64,000 bases of DNA from Drosophila persimilis. Lineage: Eukaryota > Arthropoda > Insecta > Diptera > Drosophilidae. Positions 22,553-36,000 of the stretch are shown piece after piece (the stretch's first letter is position 1; each line of letters opens with the position of its first letter). Under the pieces are notes generated by a model, which worked only from the letters and a program-made list of their open reading frames with translations, had not been told where the DNA came from and did no database searches. Where the stretch lies: the NCBI RefSeq assembly GCF_003286085.1, contig NW_020825298.1:13826001-13890000 (forward strand), read 5' to 3'. Position numbers and translations under genes: made by a program.

Positions 22553-25500
22553 AAATGTGTCTTAAATACAACTGTTTTCTATAATTATAACAATTATTAT
22601 TCTGCGGTGAGTCTCTCATTTTTATCAAAGACGTCAACTAATTGCGCATTTCATTATGCCTTATATAAAAGGCTTCAATTGTTTCATTGATTTCGGAAAT
22701 CATTGTTTCATCATTCATCATTCCATTAATAATTAAAAGAATTCAGTTATAGATTTCCTGGTTTTTTTCAAGTATTTTTTCCAAAAACATTGCATGTTTT
22801 CTCATGATCTAAATTACAACATGCAAATAGTTTGTTTGTTTTTGTTGCTAATGGCCGATTATCGTGTTAATTGGACTACGGAAATTACAGACTTTATGGA
22901 GAGAATCATTAGACGGCTTCATAGCAACGCTTGGTTAACCTTTGAACCCTGTCCACCTGATCTCCCGTGATCTCGGATGTCCAAAAGTTGAGAAAATAGC
23001 GTGTTCTTTATAACTATAACTCTTTAGAGGCAGACTTTCAGAAGAATTCTTTTGAGGCTAAACACTTCCGTGTGGAGAGTGTTTTTTGGGGTCTATAAAA
23101 ATGTTTAAATGTCTAAAGAAAATAATAATGGAAATAAGACGCCGTTTTGGGGTGGAATCCATTATGTTCTGGAGAAGGAAGGGGGGGTGTATGTGTTTGG
23201 CTTGGTTTTATATTTTGGGGATCTAAAACGATTGGGAGTCCGATCTTCGAGAGCATAACTGTCGTAAAGTTACCATAAAACAAGAACAAAGTACAATCTA
23301 TAAGTTTTTTCGGGGTCTTTAAAACTGCAAAACTTTAAACTCTGAGGGTTAAAAGTGAACACGAAAAACATCTACGAAAGAGCCCCGACTTTTGGTTATC
23401 TTTTCCCGTATCTACCCAAGGCCGAAGTCTAACACTCTCATTTGATTTAAAGACTTGTGCAAAACTACCTTTCTTTCCCCATCGATTCGAATCGAATCCC
23501 AGGTCTGAGAGCCCGGGCAAATTTCTGATTTAAATCTCCATACAATTACCCCATTTGCCAACCATTTAACCCCAATTTAACACATTTTTGACCAGGTTTG
23601 TTTGGAGATGCTGTCGCCCTCTTGCACAAGTGTTTTTTTTTTTTTGCAAATAAATACGTTTGAAACATTTGGCTCATTCGGCTCTTTGGGGTCTTCGTCG
23701 GGGTCTTTGTCTTTCATTCATTGTCTTACAAAAGCATAAAGTTTATGGCACTTCAAAAGAGACACGCTTGTTTGCTCACATTTGTTGGATGTTTCGATGG
23801 GTTTTCGGGGTTTGAAACAAAAGAGAGCATATCCAAAGTCTGGGGTTCATGTCTTTCGATTTTCCCTCATCCCGAAGCCCGAAATCATCTTTTTTTAGCT
23901 GACGTTTTGTCTGCTTCTTCGACTGCTTCTTCATTCACCATTTAGCCATTGGCTTATAACCATATGACTTCGTTTTTTTTTTTTCGTGTTCAAGGCCATT
24001 CGATGGCGCTTTCTTTTACAATAGGCGACCTTGACGCTGCTGCTGCGACGGCTGCGACTGCGCAAGAGCCCCAAGGCGTCGCGCCGCGCCGCGTCGCTTG
24101 GCACTTGCCTGCTTGGCTCTTGGCTGCTTGGCTCTTCGTCTTGGCCTGACTTTTGGGCCTGGCTTTTGGTTTATGGCGTCTCTGGAGCTTGCACGCCGCT
24201 GCCTGCCTTCGGCCGTGTCGATGTTTGTTATCACAGAGAGTCGGCTCTGTCAGTCGGACCGGACAGGCAGACACACGGACAGACAGACAAATTAACCCAC
24301 TTAGGGTATGTTGAACGCATTGACCACTTGCCTGGTGTTCCACCTGTTGCCTCTTCTGCTCTGCCGCTTGCCTCTGGGGCGGCCCTCTCTCTCTCTCTCC
24401 CTCTCCCTATCTCTGGGATTCCGCTCTTTCTTGGGTTATTGATCAGGGCAGACCCGTCTACAAATGGCAACGTTTAATTTTTTCCTGGCTTAAACGCTCA
24501 CCAAAATGTCGCAAACCTTGTTGTTGTTGCTGCTGCTGCTGCTACTGGCGGGGTTGTGCAATTGTTAACTAGTTTCCCCGCTCCAGTCTTGCCCTCTGCG
24601 ATGTAGCGCAACGGTGGAACGCTCTTTAGGGTCTTTGGTGGCATGCCCTTTACCTTGGGGCATACTTAATTTGCCAGGTGCTTTGATTGGGGATCATACT
24701 TGAGCAGAATATAGCAGAAAATTATGAAATATAGGGATATATTGTATGTTTTTTATGGATATGGTGATCATTTTTGGAATAATAATATATATCCACCAAT
24801 ATAAAAAAATTCTTCGTAATCGGATAAGTCTTTTAGGAAAATATATGACCATCGCGGCTGGTGAAAAAGTTTATAGCGTCTACAATTTCGAATACAAAGC
24901 GCTCTAATTTCATGGAACTATGAATAATGCCACTAGCTAACCATATACCAAAATTCATCATGATCCAAAAATATCTACAGTCACAAAAAATGAAAGTTAA
25001 ACGAAATTCAATTACAAATTTCTTTAAAAACCTAGAAAAATATTAATTCAATATAAAGAGTATTGAATATTCGGTTTTTCTTTATAAATAAAATACATTT
25101 GTCTATGCAAAATGAAAATGCAACTTTTGCCTCGTGGTCTCCTCTGTCTGTGGTCTGTATTTTTCCAGCTCATCCAAATACCTCTATCTCTATCTCTCTC
25201 TCTATGCTCCTCTCTCTGTCTGTCTCTCTTTTCCCACTACGCTGCTCTCTTTACCCCTTCTCTCTCTCTCTCTCTCTCTCGCGCTTGGCAATTGCAGCGC
25301 GAGGTTATAGGAGTTTTGTAATAATTTATGGGTTTGTTGTGCCCTGCCCCCGACGCGCAGTCTGTCTTTCAATTGCCTGCATTACGATTATTAAGCAAAT
25401 AAAATTCGATTAAAAAAAATGGGCAGAAAGAAATACAATTATTTTATTTTATTTTATTATTATTATGACAACGCCCTGCGCCTTATCTTCCATCATTTGT

Positions 25501-26804
25501 CGATTATATGGCATGTACAAAAATATATAAATTACCAGCCAATTTCCCCCAACTGACACGTTTTTCCTCTCAGTCTCTCTTCTGCATTCTTGTTTTCCCG
25601 CCGCTGATAAATCGCAATATTACAATAATTAAACTGCAATTAAAAGCCGCATTGGGTAAATAAATTTGTGTAATAGTACAACATTTTTTTCAGGCTTTGA
25701 ACAATAACTAACGCTCCGGTTTTTTGTTTGGAAACTTTTGTGGAATTATTTCTGTATAATTGTTGACATTTGTGAGGGATTTTTAGTTATAGTTCAAGGT
25801 TTTTTTTACCCACGGATTTGCCAATTGTACGCGAATGAGGAAAATGTTGATGTTTTATAGCGAAGAGATTTAATGTGAAAAAATTAAGTAGGGCTTAAAG
25901 TTGATTAAATATGTCAAAGAAATATCGAAATTATATCGAAAACTTATAAGCTGGGCATTTTCGTAATATAAATAGAATATAAAAACATTGAAAACTCATT
26001 TAAAATTATGAAAAAAACACTAAAAAATATATGTATATACACAATAATTGAAATAAAAAATAATTAGATACATTTTACACATTTTGAAAGTGCTTTGATG
26101 TCGTATTTAACATCATTTTAAAACCCTTTAAAATAATTTTTCCCGCTCTTCAAGCGATCTGGCAACATTTTGAAGCTTTTTTCGCGCTTCATTTGTGTCT
26201 CAAGCCTCTCTTTAAAGTCTCTCTTGAAAGCTTTCACCAAAAACTCTCTTAAATCAGGCCAAAAACTGCCCCAAAATATGGTGTTTATTTCTTGGACAAA
26301 CACGGAGCCTATCACCAGAAGCTGACGATCCGCCTGGTAACCAGATTGTATGCTAATTAAACCCAAATTAGCATTAAAATACAATCAATTTAAGCTTTTG
26401 TGCCCTAGCAACAAAAAGCTTGGCAACAATGTTGCTCGATGCCACAGCCACAACCGCAGCTACAGCGAAACATGTGTACAGTGGCAATCCTCTTAATGAT
26501 CCCTCAATTAGGCTTAAATGAAACGAAACTGCGGCATTTTGATCGACATCGCAGACAGTGGAGACAACAACTCCATTCAGAGAGTGGCATTTATTTAATT
26601 GAGACTCATTTGACAGTCGGCGGAAAGGGGGAGAAACTAGATGAATGAATATAGATCAGACACCCGCTGCGATTAAAGCCGCTATTTATTCCCCCGACTA
26701 TCACTTGCGGGATATTAATATTCTTTAAATGAGCGAACTTTGAACCGTAATTGCTGTTGGAACGGTAATTTATGCATAATAATTCACTCCCCTCGATAGA
26801 GCCG

Positions 26805-26849
26805 TATAAAAGGGCATTTCGCATACAAATTATTGTCATGCTATAAAAG
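26805..26849 (+). promoter_or_regulatory. Two TATAAAAG boxes, plus strand
   Basis: TATAAAAGG begins at 26805 and TATAAAAG at 26842. A TCATG about 33 bp after the first box is a weak initiator. No open frame of useful length follows within a few hundred bases, so this is only a promoter-like sequence. Confidence 0.2.
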
Positions 26850-28825
26850 TTCCCTCTGTCCAGTTCTCTTCTCCTCTCCTCTCAGATATTGTATGTGATA
26901 ATTGATATTCAATTTTTATACTAAGCTTAATCAATGCCTGAGTTAAACGATGAATGTCTTAGACCGCCTGGGGCTTAAGCTAATTCCCGGAATTTTGTAT
27001 TTAATGACTTGATTTCGTAGCAAAAGGTTACAGCCTTTATAAATTATTTTCCAAACTGGAATAGTTTCTGATGACTAAGTTTTCCGTATTTTACATACGC
27101 CTTTGTCTTCTAATGACTGTGAAAAAGGTTTCCAGGCTGCTAGAGGAATTTCTCTTAAATATGTATACCAAAAATACTTTTAGATCTTGTATATCCTGGT
27201 GGTTCAATGGTGTATCTCATTATATCGATAAATTATCCGTATTTTGTAGATATATTATTATTATATTATATACTATAAATCATTGCCTTTAGATTATATC
27301 GATAGGCGATATATATTATTTTTCAATACCTACGAGGATTATTTTGTGTATATATTATATGTATCTCTTATTATTGGTTTAATGTTTTGCAATCCGTAAA
27401 AACGAATATTTTGTGAGATCTTTTATTATGCATACATTTAAAGAAGAAATAGAGTCTCGGTTCATATCGGTATTTTGATAATATTGTAAAATGTATCGTT
27501 AATCGATTTAGCAAGCTATTTTTTCCTTTGTGTATCGAATATTTGATGAATAATCGTCCTAAGTATTTAACTATTTTATTTGTATTACTTTTACGAAATA
27601 TCGAAACTGTAAACCCGCTTATTGCTACTTTTTTCCATCCCTACTCTCTTGGCTAAGGCTCGCTGTTTGCTTTATTTCTTTAGAACAACACTTTAACACT
27701 CTAGTGACAAGCGTCATTTCCTCTCTACGAATAGCCGTTTTAGCTAAACAATCATGTGAGTTGAGACAAGTACTTGTACCTTAGACATGTTATATAAAAC
27801 AAACACAGAACTCGTGTAAATACCAACAATAGTAGAAGTAGAAGTGCCACGTCGAGTGTTTGTGTCGCTTTGTTTTTTATGTAGCGGAAGCAATATAGAG
27901 AGGCCCGACTGTACCTCAGGATCAGAGGTCGAAATTCTTAGAAGATCAAACTCCACAAGTAATTTAGAATATTTTCGGATGAACATTGAAGCCAAAGCAT
28001 GATATTTTAATTGAAAGAATGACCTGTTCCTGTGGAATACGATACACAATTTATGGTAAAACCATCATTATCTTTTTAATTAAGATTGATATGACGTGCT
28101 CCTGATCATTTCCATTAGCTTATGGGTAATTTAAGAGCTCCTTTCCATGACGCACAGCTCTTGAAACCTGCCAATGAGTGTTTTTCCATTGAGTAGCTCT
28201 TTTTTTGTGAGGGTTCCATGCCTTGTGGAGGGTCTCATTGCTATAAAGGCGTCGCCCCAGACGCACTCTGCGGCACTTGATCTGCCCCAACAATAAAAGG
28301 CCGGCAACGCTTCCCAGAACCCGTTACCCAGGGAGGGGGGGAGACTGGGGGACCCAAGCGGAAGTCGCGAATCCATAAACACGAAATTCCATCACGCTCA
28401 CGGGCCCCTCTGCGGCTTCTCTGACGGTCGGAGGAGTCGCAGCAGCCGCAGGGTATATTTACTTCAGCCTTCATATGACACGCCTAGAAATACAAAAACA
28501 AAAACAAAAACAAGAGCTCCGCTGCCGTTGAGTCATATATTTATAGATCACTTTAGTGAATAATATTTTATTTCAATTATCTTCCCGGGCAATAACCGCT
28601 ATCAAGTTCGAGCCAAAAACGGATGCTATACCCATACCCCGACGGGCGACCGTCTCAAGTGTATCTCTCAAGAGTGAATCTATCTCTCTTGAAAGATCTA
28701 AGCAAACAATTAGCTATTCACATTGCAGGCCATGAGTGCGAGTAAGCAACAATTACATTAGAAAACTGTAGCTTTAGTCAAAGCAAAGCCCCAAATGTGT
28801 GCAAATATTTGGCAGGTTTTGTTTT

Positions 28826-29215
28826 TTGGCTTGAATGGAGATGAGATCTAAGGCGGTAGATGGTGGTATCTCCACCAGAGGCGTGCGGAATATTAAAAGG
28901 GGGGTCTTTGTGCTGAAAACTATGATATATGACATTTTTGGGTTGATTTCTGTGATCAAAACTATTATATCCAAACCATTCACAAATCTAGGCTTCAAAG
29001 AAGATCAAATCTAATGCGGTAGATGGCTCCAAAGAGCAAAACAGTGGCGTGGGCAGTGGGTAACAGGGGTATATTTATGCTAAAAACTATGATGCAAGAT
29101 TTCTTGGGGTGATTTCTGTAATTAAAACTATAATATACAAACCATTTAATATTCTTTTAAAGGGTAAAAGGGGGATTTTTTGAATTAAAGTCATGATATA
29201 TGATGTTTCTAATAC
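28826..29215. repeat. Diverged tandem repeat, about 164-bp unit, 2.3 copies
   Basis: Two long units align from GCGGTAGATGG (28853 and 29017) through CTGAAAACTATGATATATGA / CTAAAAACTATGATGCAAGA, then GGTTGATTTCTGTGATCAAA / GGTGATTTCTGTAATTAAA, then AACCATT. A third, partial unit follows near 29160-29215. Copies differ at roughly a quarter of positions by eye. Confidence 0.75.
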
Positions 29216-30674
29216 GAAAATTCTCTAAAAAGCTCTTAAAGAACTTTATTCTCTACCTAAAAACAAGTCACAGTTCAAATCTATTCTTAAATCTTTGAAA
29301 CTAAACCTTAAAAATGGAAAGTAATTGCAATTTTGACTAATTTCTGACTCGTAGGGGGAACCACCCCTAAACAGGGTTTCTCAAAGATCATTTGGGAACC
29401 ATTAACCCCTTTTAATGCGCTCTCTTTATAGATCATCCACGAAATTCGCTTGACCCAATAACCCACCTAAATGGGGATAAAACCCAAGCCCCCTTTTGGG
29501 ATGAGCTCAAAGTCTACGCCTCTGCGCATGCGTGCGTGCGCTTCGCCCGTTGTGGAGCTCCAATTTATTAATATTTATTGTTTTATATAGAAATATAAGT
29601 GTACGTTGTCATGTTGCTTCTGGTGGCAGTAGCATCCAATGTTTTTGCCTGCCTGCCTGCCACCAAGGTAATTATTTTGTTTAGTAAACTGTATTTTTTT
29701 TCGGAGGTTTTCTGTGTGGTTTTATCTTTGAACCCCAGAGGGCACTTTGTGCCTGTGTGTGTGCCTGTGTGTGTGCCTGTGTGTGAGTGCTGCTATCAGG
29801 CGCTGTTGTTGTTGTTGCTTTATGATTGTTAATGTCTCGGTCAACGCTTTTAAGTCAAGTTCTGATCCAGTCCCGCTCTGTGTACCCCTCTGTACCCCTC
29901 TGTACCCCTCTCTCTTTGTCTGAGTGAAGTTTTTCGAGTGGAGTCTGTTTCCATGTTCAGAAACAATTTATGCGGTGTACAAAAACGCTCGACGCATACG
30001 CTCTGTGGATGAGAACGCGTTCAGAAGTCCATCGGGTGGGATGCGGAACAACAGTGAAACGCAGAAAGTCTTGAAGCAAAACCCTTAAGGGAACCCCAAG
30101 GAACAGACAAAAGTGATTGCATCGTCAGCGAATTTTTGGTGTAATTTCTGTGGAAAGTGCTTAAAAGAACTAAAGTTTCTTACGAGTTTTTAAAATGGGT
30201 TTTATTTCTTCTAAAGAAATTTAATAAAGCAAACCATGTTAATGAGACTAAAAGAGTGCTTAAAGTGGATTATAATGATCTAATTTCTACCGAAAAGATC
30301 CCCAACGAAGTTGGTCTTAAGATTCTCAGAGTGGATTCTTATGAACAGAGTTCTATCTGCAACTGAAAACTTAAGTTTAAAGTTCTTAATGAGCAGAAGT
30401 TCCAGACACATCTGCAAAGAGAATTCCAGACCTTTTAATGTGAAACATTTATCTGTTCTGCAAACTTTCCCAAATACGTTCCACAATACGGTCCACGACG
30501 CGATCCACAACATAATTTTAAATATATTTTAGTGGATGATAGAGAACAAAGTTTAATACGATCCACATCCAATGCGATCTGCAAAGATCTAAAATCCGAA
30601 AAGTATTATCTCTCAAAACTAAAACGATCCCCAAATAAAATCACGCTCCGAAATCCTCAAAAATCGCCCTCAAA

Positions 30675-32021
30675 ATGTCAAATATCGGCTGCTTTTTGTG
30701 GTTGCTCTCATTGCTGCTTTTGATGAGTCCAATTTCAACATCGAACAGCCGACGAATCCGAGGAGAGAATCGCTCCGACCGACTCCTAGCGGACATAGGA
30801 GTCCATGCGCAGAGGTACGATCCAAGAAAACTGGACAATGGTCTACAACAGTACACGACCATCGACAGAGATCTACGGCATTTATTCGTGGGCACGCGAC
30901 GAGTTTTGTTGAATTTTGCACTGCGAAATATCGAGGACCTAACGAATCGAAATATTCGCGAGGGAAAGATACAGCTACCCATCTCCAAGAGGAAGCCATT
31001 TCCATGTCCAGTGAACAACACGAGATCCGAGAGTCCGCCCACATCGGTGGAGAGGCTGCGCCCTGGAGATATCGATATCATAGCCGCCTTCGGCGACTCG
31101 CTATCGGCGGGAAATGGCATTCTATCGAATAATATCGCGGATATGCTCAATGAATTTCGTGCCTTGAGCTTCTCCGGTGGCGGCTTGGAGAACTGGCGCA
31201 AGTATGTGACGCTCCCGAATATCCTGAAGATATTCAATCCGAAATTGTATGGCTTTTCGGTGGCCAATAGTTTGGTGGTCAATCACCCATCCTCACGCTT
31301 CAACATTGCCGAGCCCATGATCATGTCGAGGGACTTGCCCTTCCAGGCCCGGGTCCTCATCGATCTGCTGCACCGCGATCCGAATGTGGATATGCAGCGG
31401 CACTGGAAGCTGCTGACAGTCTATGTGGGAAATAACGACCTCTGCTCGGACATGTGCCACTGGGATGAGCCGCAGGCGCTGCTCGACCAACATGCCAGAG
31501 ATCTGCGACAGGCCTTTCGCCTCCTGCGGGACAATGTGCCCCGTTTGCTCATCAATCTGATCGTGGTGCCGAATATACTCCTCACCCTGAAGGCCATGAA
31601 GCAGATACCCTTCCAGTGCTTTGTGGTGCACCGCGTGGGCTGCCACTGCTTGATGAATGATCGCCTGAATCGGACGCAGCAAAGCCAACTCATGGACACC
31701 CTGCAGCGCTGGCAGCAGGTGGATCTGGAGGTGGCCCGTCTGGCAGAGTTCCACCGCGAGGACTTTGCCGTTGTGGCGCATCCCATGCTGGCCAATATCA
31801 CGGCTCCAAGGCTGAAGAACGGCCTCACCGATTGGCGCTTCTTCTCCCACGACTGCTTCCACTTCAGTCAGCGGGGGCATGCCATCATCTCGAACATGCT
31901 GTGGAACAGCATGCTCCTCCCCGACGATCGCAAGCCGCGACCCTTCACCATTCCAGGGCTGTTCGAGAGCACCGTGTGTCCCAGCGAAGAGCAGCCCTAC
32001 TTTGCGGTGAGGCCTGGCTAA
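30675..32021 (+). CDS. CG11029: Phospholipase-B-like GDSL lipase, secreted, intronless
   Basis: A single open frame of 448 residues starts at an ATG in the good fly context CAAAATG. An N-terminal hydrophobic signal (WLLSLLLLMSPI, residues 10-20) is followed by an SGNH/GDSL hydrolase domain: block I FGDSLSAGNGI with nucleophile Ser142, block III GNND at 252-255 and block V DCFHFS with Asp393 and His396. The GDSL, GNND and DxxH layout with the CHWDEP and FQCFVVHR-type spacing matches animal PLB1-like phospholipases that remove acyl chains from phospholipids in secretions or at the cell surface. Length matches one catalytic unit, not the four-repeat mammalian form. A GTGAGG (codons 444-445) could act as a donor and give another C-terminus. 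An ATTAAA about 130 nt after the stop (32154) may serve polyadenylation. The symbol is recalled from synteny. Confidence 0.9.
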   Translation: MSNIGCFLWLLSLLLLMSPISTSNSRRIRGENRSDRLLADIGVHAQRYDPRKLDNGLQQYTTIDRDLRHLFVGTRRVLLNFALRNIEDLTNRNIREGKIQLPISKRKPFPCPVNNTRSESPPTSVERLRPGDIDIIAAFGDSLSAGNGILSNNIADMLNEFRALSFSGGGLENWRKYVTLPNILKIFNPKLYGFSVANSLVVNHPSSRFNIAEPMIMSRDLPFQARVLIDLLHRDPNVDMQRHWKLLTVYVGNNDLCSDMCHWDEPQALLDQHARDLRQAFRLLRDNVPRLLINLIVVPNILLTLKAMKQIPFQCFVVHRVGCHCLMNDRLNRTQQSQLMDTLQRWQQVDLEVARLAEFHREDFAVVAHPMLANITAPRLKNGLTDWRFFSHDCFHFSQRGHAIISNMLWNSMLLPDDRKPRPFTIPGLFESTVCPSEEQPYFAVRPG

Positions 32022-32884
32022 AACAGGGCGCCTCCGTCCTCCCCGAAGGTTGCAGTGGGGTTTGGGTTTCGTTGCTGGTTGCTGAATCGAAGGTTGGAGC
32101 TGTCTTGTGATATAAGGTTACATTTTAAGGTTTTACTCTTAAGTTTTGTGATTATTAAAAAATGAATCAAGGTAGTTTGTGGTTTTTTTGAGTGGTTTTT
32201 GGGTTGAAGATTGATTTTATGGTAGAGGGAATTTTGTGGAAAATCTTAAGAGTGTGTTTTGGAGAAATGAATGGATATTTGCTGGTTTTCGGGTTTAAGT
32301 TTATTTAAATAACTCAGATCTGAAGAATTATCTACCCCTGGAAGATGGATTTCCGCTAAGAAATTACCATCTGAATCTTTTTCTATAACTTTCAATCAAA
32401 TTTGATGGAAATTTGAGGACTCTCCCGTATAAAAGATGGATATTTTCTGTAAAGATGGATCTTTGGCCCAACCTTTCTTTGTGGAATGTGTTAAGGGACG
32501 GGCTTGGCTTGTTTGAGCCCCTTTTAGAATACCAAAAAAGATTAACCGTCTCGCCAGAGGTCTGACCAGATATAATCTCCCACCTCTACTCCGCTCTTTC
32601 CCCCCCTCTTCTCTCTGAATTCATCTACTGTTTCCTTTTTGTATCTGTTCACTCCTTCCCACTTTTCCCCCCATCTCTATTTTCAATTAAAATATTATGC
32701 AATTTTTAATTTATATTTTTAATTAATTAAAATACGCTAAAAAACAATATATGACCAGTCCCCCCTCCCCCAACCGGTAGTCGCATATATATATAAAAAT
32801 TCATTTCAAAATACTTTTTTGCTTACGGGGCACAAAAAAAAACATATATGATTTTTTTTTATTGTTGGGGTCCTGTTTACTGGG

Positions 32885-33070
32885 AAAAACACCTTCCATG
32901 GCCCCATGGCCACTTTATATGGGATATCCCCCTTATCCTCCGTTATATCTGTATGGAATATCCCCCTGCCACACCCAGTCTGTGTGGTATATCCCCTGGA
33001 TCCCCCATTCTCGTAGAAGGAATATCCTCCCGGACCCCCCCAGCATTCTGGATGGGACTCCCCCCCCCTC
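32885..33070. repeat. Short degenerate repeat around GNATATCCCC
   Basis: GATATCCCCC, GAATATCCCCC, GTATATCCCC and GAATATCCTCCC recur at 35-60 bp intervals, set in C-rich DNA. Copies are diverged and few. Confidence 0.4.
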
Positions 33071-36000
33071 CTCCCCCGCTGGGCGGACGCTATGCGTGAC
33101 AACGTCGCCTGCTTATTACGTGCTCCCACCCCATGTCACACCCAGAACCACTTGCACTCCCCCTTTTAAAAATTAAACAAAAAAAAAAAATACAAATAAA
33201 AGCGAAAAAAAAGGGACAGAAAAAAGCGTTGCAAAAAAACACAATTCGCATATGCAACGGCAGCGGCAGCGGCAACGTCGAGCGACGGTCCACGGGCCAC
33301 CTGCAAACCGGACACTTGCCAATGGGCAGAGACCAACCCCCAAAAAAGAATCTCCGGACACGGACAGCACACAGAAACAACAAAAAATACAAACAGCAAA
33401 AAATATATATGTATATATGAGAACAGAGAAAAATGTATACATACACGCCCACTGCAAACAAGGTTGCAAAATGGGGGCGGGATGGGAAGGGGACAGCAAA
33501 AAAATGCAGGAAAAAAAAGAAAGAAAAATCTGGAAAAAAATTGGATGGAGAAATGGAGGGCGCAAAGAGGAAGTGAGAGGGGAAACGATATGGAGATGGA
33601 GAATGGAGAATGGGGCTGTAAAAATTATATTAAAAATGCACTGTCCGAAAAAAGGGCGTAACACAAGCGTAGACACACACACACACACACGTGCATGTGG
33701 CCGCAGAAAAAAAAAATGTAATAATAAAAGTTGAAGTTTTTTTGTTGTGTTTTTTCCATGGGGTTGGGCCACGGCGTTGATATGTGGCACCACCTCCTCA
33801 TGCGCCGTATACATATATCCTATATGGGATATGGGATATGGGATGATATATCTGCACATATTACTTACATATTAAAACATTTTAACGGCACACAGCAAAA
33901 AACAGCAGAGACCGAATCCGAATCCGAACCCGAACCAAATGTCCCGTTGTCGAAAAATATGCAAGCAAATTGTGTGAGGGGGGGTGGTGGCCGGACGGGA
34001 GGGGGGTGTATACCCAGAGAGTAAATAAACCAAATGAAATCGCAAACAAACGACGACGACACTCTCATTAAGGAAATAAAAACCCCAGAAAAAAAAAAAA
34101 CAAATAAATCTGTGGATAGAGAATTAAAATCTGTAGCCTTGATTAACCCAAAACGAGAGCATTAGGCACGAGGAATGGCGGTTAGAAAATGTCCATCTTT
34201 CTGTTAGAATCTAATAGGAGGGGCGGGGAGGGGCATAAAAATCATAGCATACCCAGGGGGGTGACGTGTGTGTGGTTTGAAGACGAGAGAGAGAGAGAGA
34301 GAGAGAAGGAGGAAAAGAAAGTAAATCTTACAAGATAAGAAAGGTAGCGAAGGAGAGCAAGTGAAAGTGGAGCTTCAATAGCTAGAAGGAACGAGTGAAA
34401 AGTGAGTTGTAGAAAGCATATTTTCAAGAACAAAATATTTGAATTCTGCATAGGATATTGTTTCCACAAGAGTGTTAGACTCTACGTTCACGTGTGACTG
34501 GCAACATTCCATTTAAAACAGCTGATTTTTATTGCGGTATTCCTTGAAAAAATACTGGCTACATTATTTTCCACTTAAATCGAATATTTCCATTCGATAT
34601 TCAACTAAAAATCCAAATTATATAGATTTAAACAAAATTAAATGTATCTCTTCGCTTATGGGAACATTTGTACAAAGCTCCAAGTACGAAAGCTCTATAG
34701 AAATATAAAGACAGGAAATGCATACCAAAAGAGAGATAGCAATAGCGAAAAGCATCTAGAAAAAACATGGACACACACACACACACACACGTGAAAGCCC
34801 AGTGAATGCATAAATATAATATGATTGCAAAAGAAAACAAAAGCAAATTTTTGTAGCCATTTGAGCTTGTCATTTGTACCGTGGAGGAATATTCTTTGTT
34901 CTGAATATTCTTTATTTTCCGTTCCGCTCTGCTCGCGGCGGCATTCTATCCCCCTCTATTGTACGGCCTCTCTCACAAATGGGGGCGGGGGGCGTGCATA
35001 ATCCTGCCTGGCATCCCGCTGCCTGGTTCCCAGATAAACCAGCAAAAACAAGGATATACTCCCTCCAACCATCCATAGTAGCGTCCACCCGAAAATAAAA
35101 ACACATCCAATGTGCTTTTCTTTGTATTTGTTATAAATAATTCAGACGCCGCAGAGCTCAAACGAAATCTATGGAAATATGGATTGAAAAATGAAGAGAA
35201 AATTGGATATAGAAATAGCATATAGAAAATAGAGTATAAAAAATACTGAAAGAATGTATTTTGATGGGTAAAAATATACAAGAAAAATGCTTGAATATAC
35301 GTTTTGAAAGCTATGTATGGGTGGACTTTTTTTGGAGGAATGACAAACTGTGCAGGAATTGAGGGTAAAAAACCCTCTCTTATAGGATTAATCTTTGAAA
35401 AATGCGCAGGAATTTTCCCCAATCCAAAGAGTTTTTGTAACACCTAAAAAATATAATTTTTCCATAAATATAATATTGTTCTATAAGATTCTTTTAATAT
35501 CCCTTAACCAAATGAAAGAATGTCAAAATATCTTCTATCCCACCCCTTCAACCTCTATTAAAAACCACTTAAGCCGCTTCAAATCTGAAGCTTATATTCG
35601 CTATCATTTCGGGGCAATTCAATGCAATTGCCAACGTCGCCGCCTGTCTGAAGGACTTCCTTCCCCACCAGCTTCAAGTGACCACCAATTGAGGCTTAGA
35701 CCAGACAAATCCATCAAGACAGAGAGCGGGACAATCCAGCAGATGCTTTCCTGCTGTCCTGCTGTCCTGCCACGCAATGGGCATGAAAATGTGTCCTGCT
35801 GCTGGTTGGTGGCGCGATGAAACCTGGGCCAAAAAAAAAGCCAACGTTTGACATTAAACAGCGACAACATTTTCGCTTTGCATGCAAAATGCCAGGACAC
35901 ACACAAAGGGACCCCCACAGGATGAACGACAGGCAGAGGCGGCGACGGTGGCGGCGACGGTGACGGCGGAGGCGTCTCATAAAGCAACTGACAACCGCAT

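Larger units (their letters stand above)
14395..30674. other. Long gene-free stretch between ABCH gene and lipase gene
   Basis: About 16 kb without a supportable coding gene. AT-rich low-complexity DNA occupies 14420-14600 and 17760-17890 (TTATT runs). A CAGA run is at 15777-15803, a GT run at 20436-20467 and CT runs near 25190-25285. Part of the left half may be a 5' untranslated intron of the ABCH gene. Separate entries give the tandem repeats, promoter candidates and splice-like signal inside it. The frames at 18457-18933 and 28131-28382 are not convincing. Confidence 0.5.

Noticed and set aside
23480-23515. GATTCGAATCGAATCCC as a tRNA B-box
   Set aside because: No matching A-box or acceptor stem around it.
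28131-28490. Minus-strand frame with a faint resemblance to a retroelement integrase segment
   Set aside because: Similarity is only a few residues (VWGDAF-like), with no flanking repeats or neighbouring domains visible. Too weak to name a fossil element.
33173-33859. 228-codon minus-strand frame rich in Phe, Leu and Cys
   Set aside because: It is the reverse shadow of an A-rich plus-strand tract, like those at 4190-4877 and 54630-56394.
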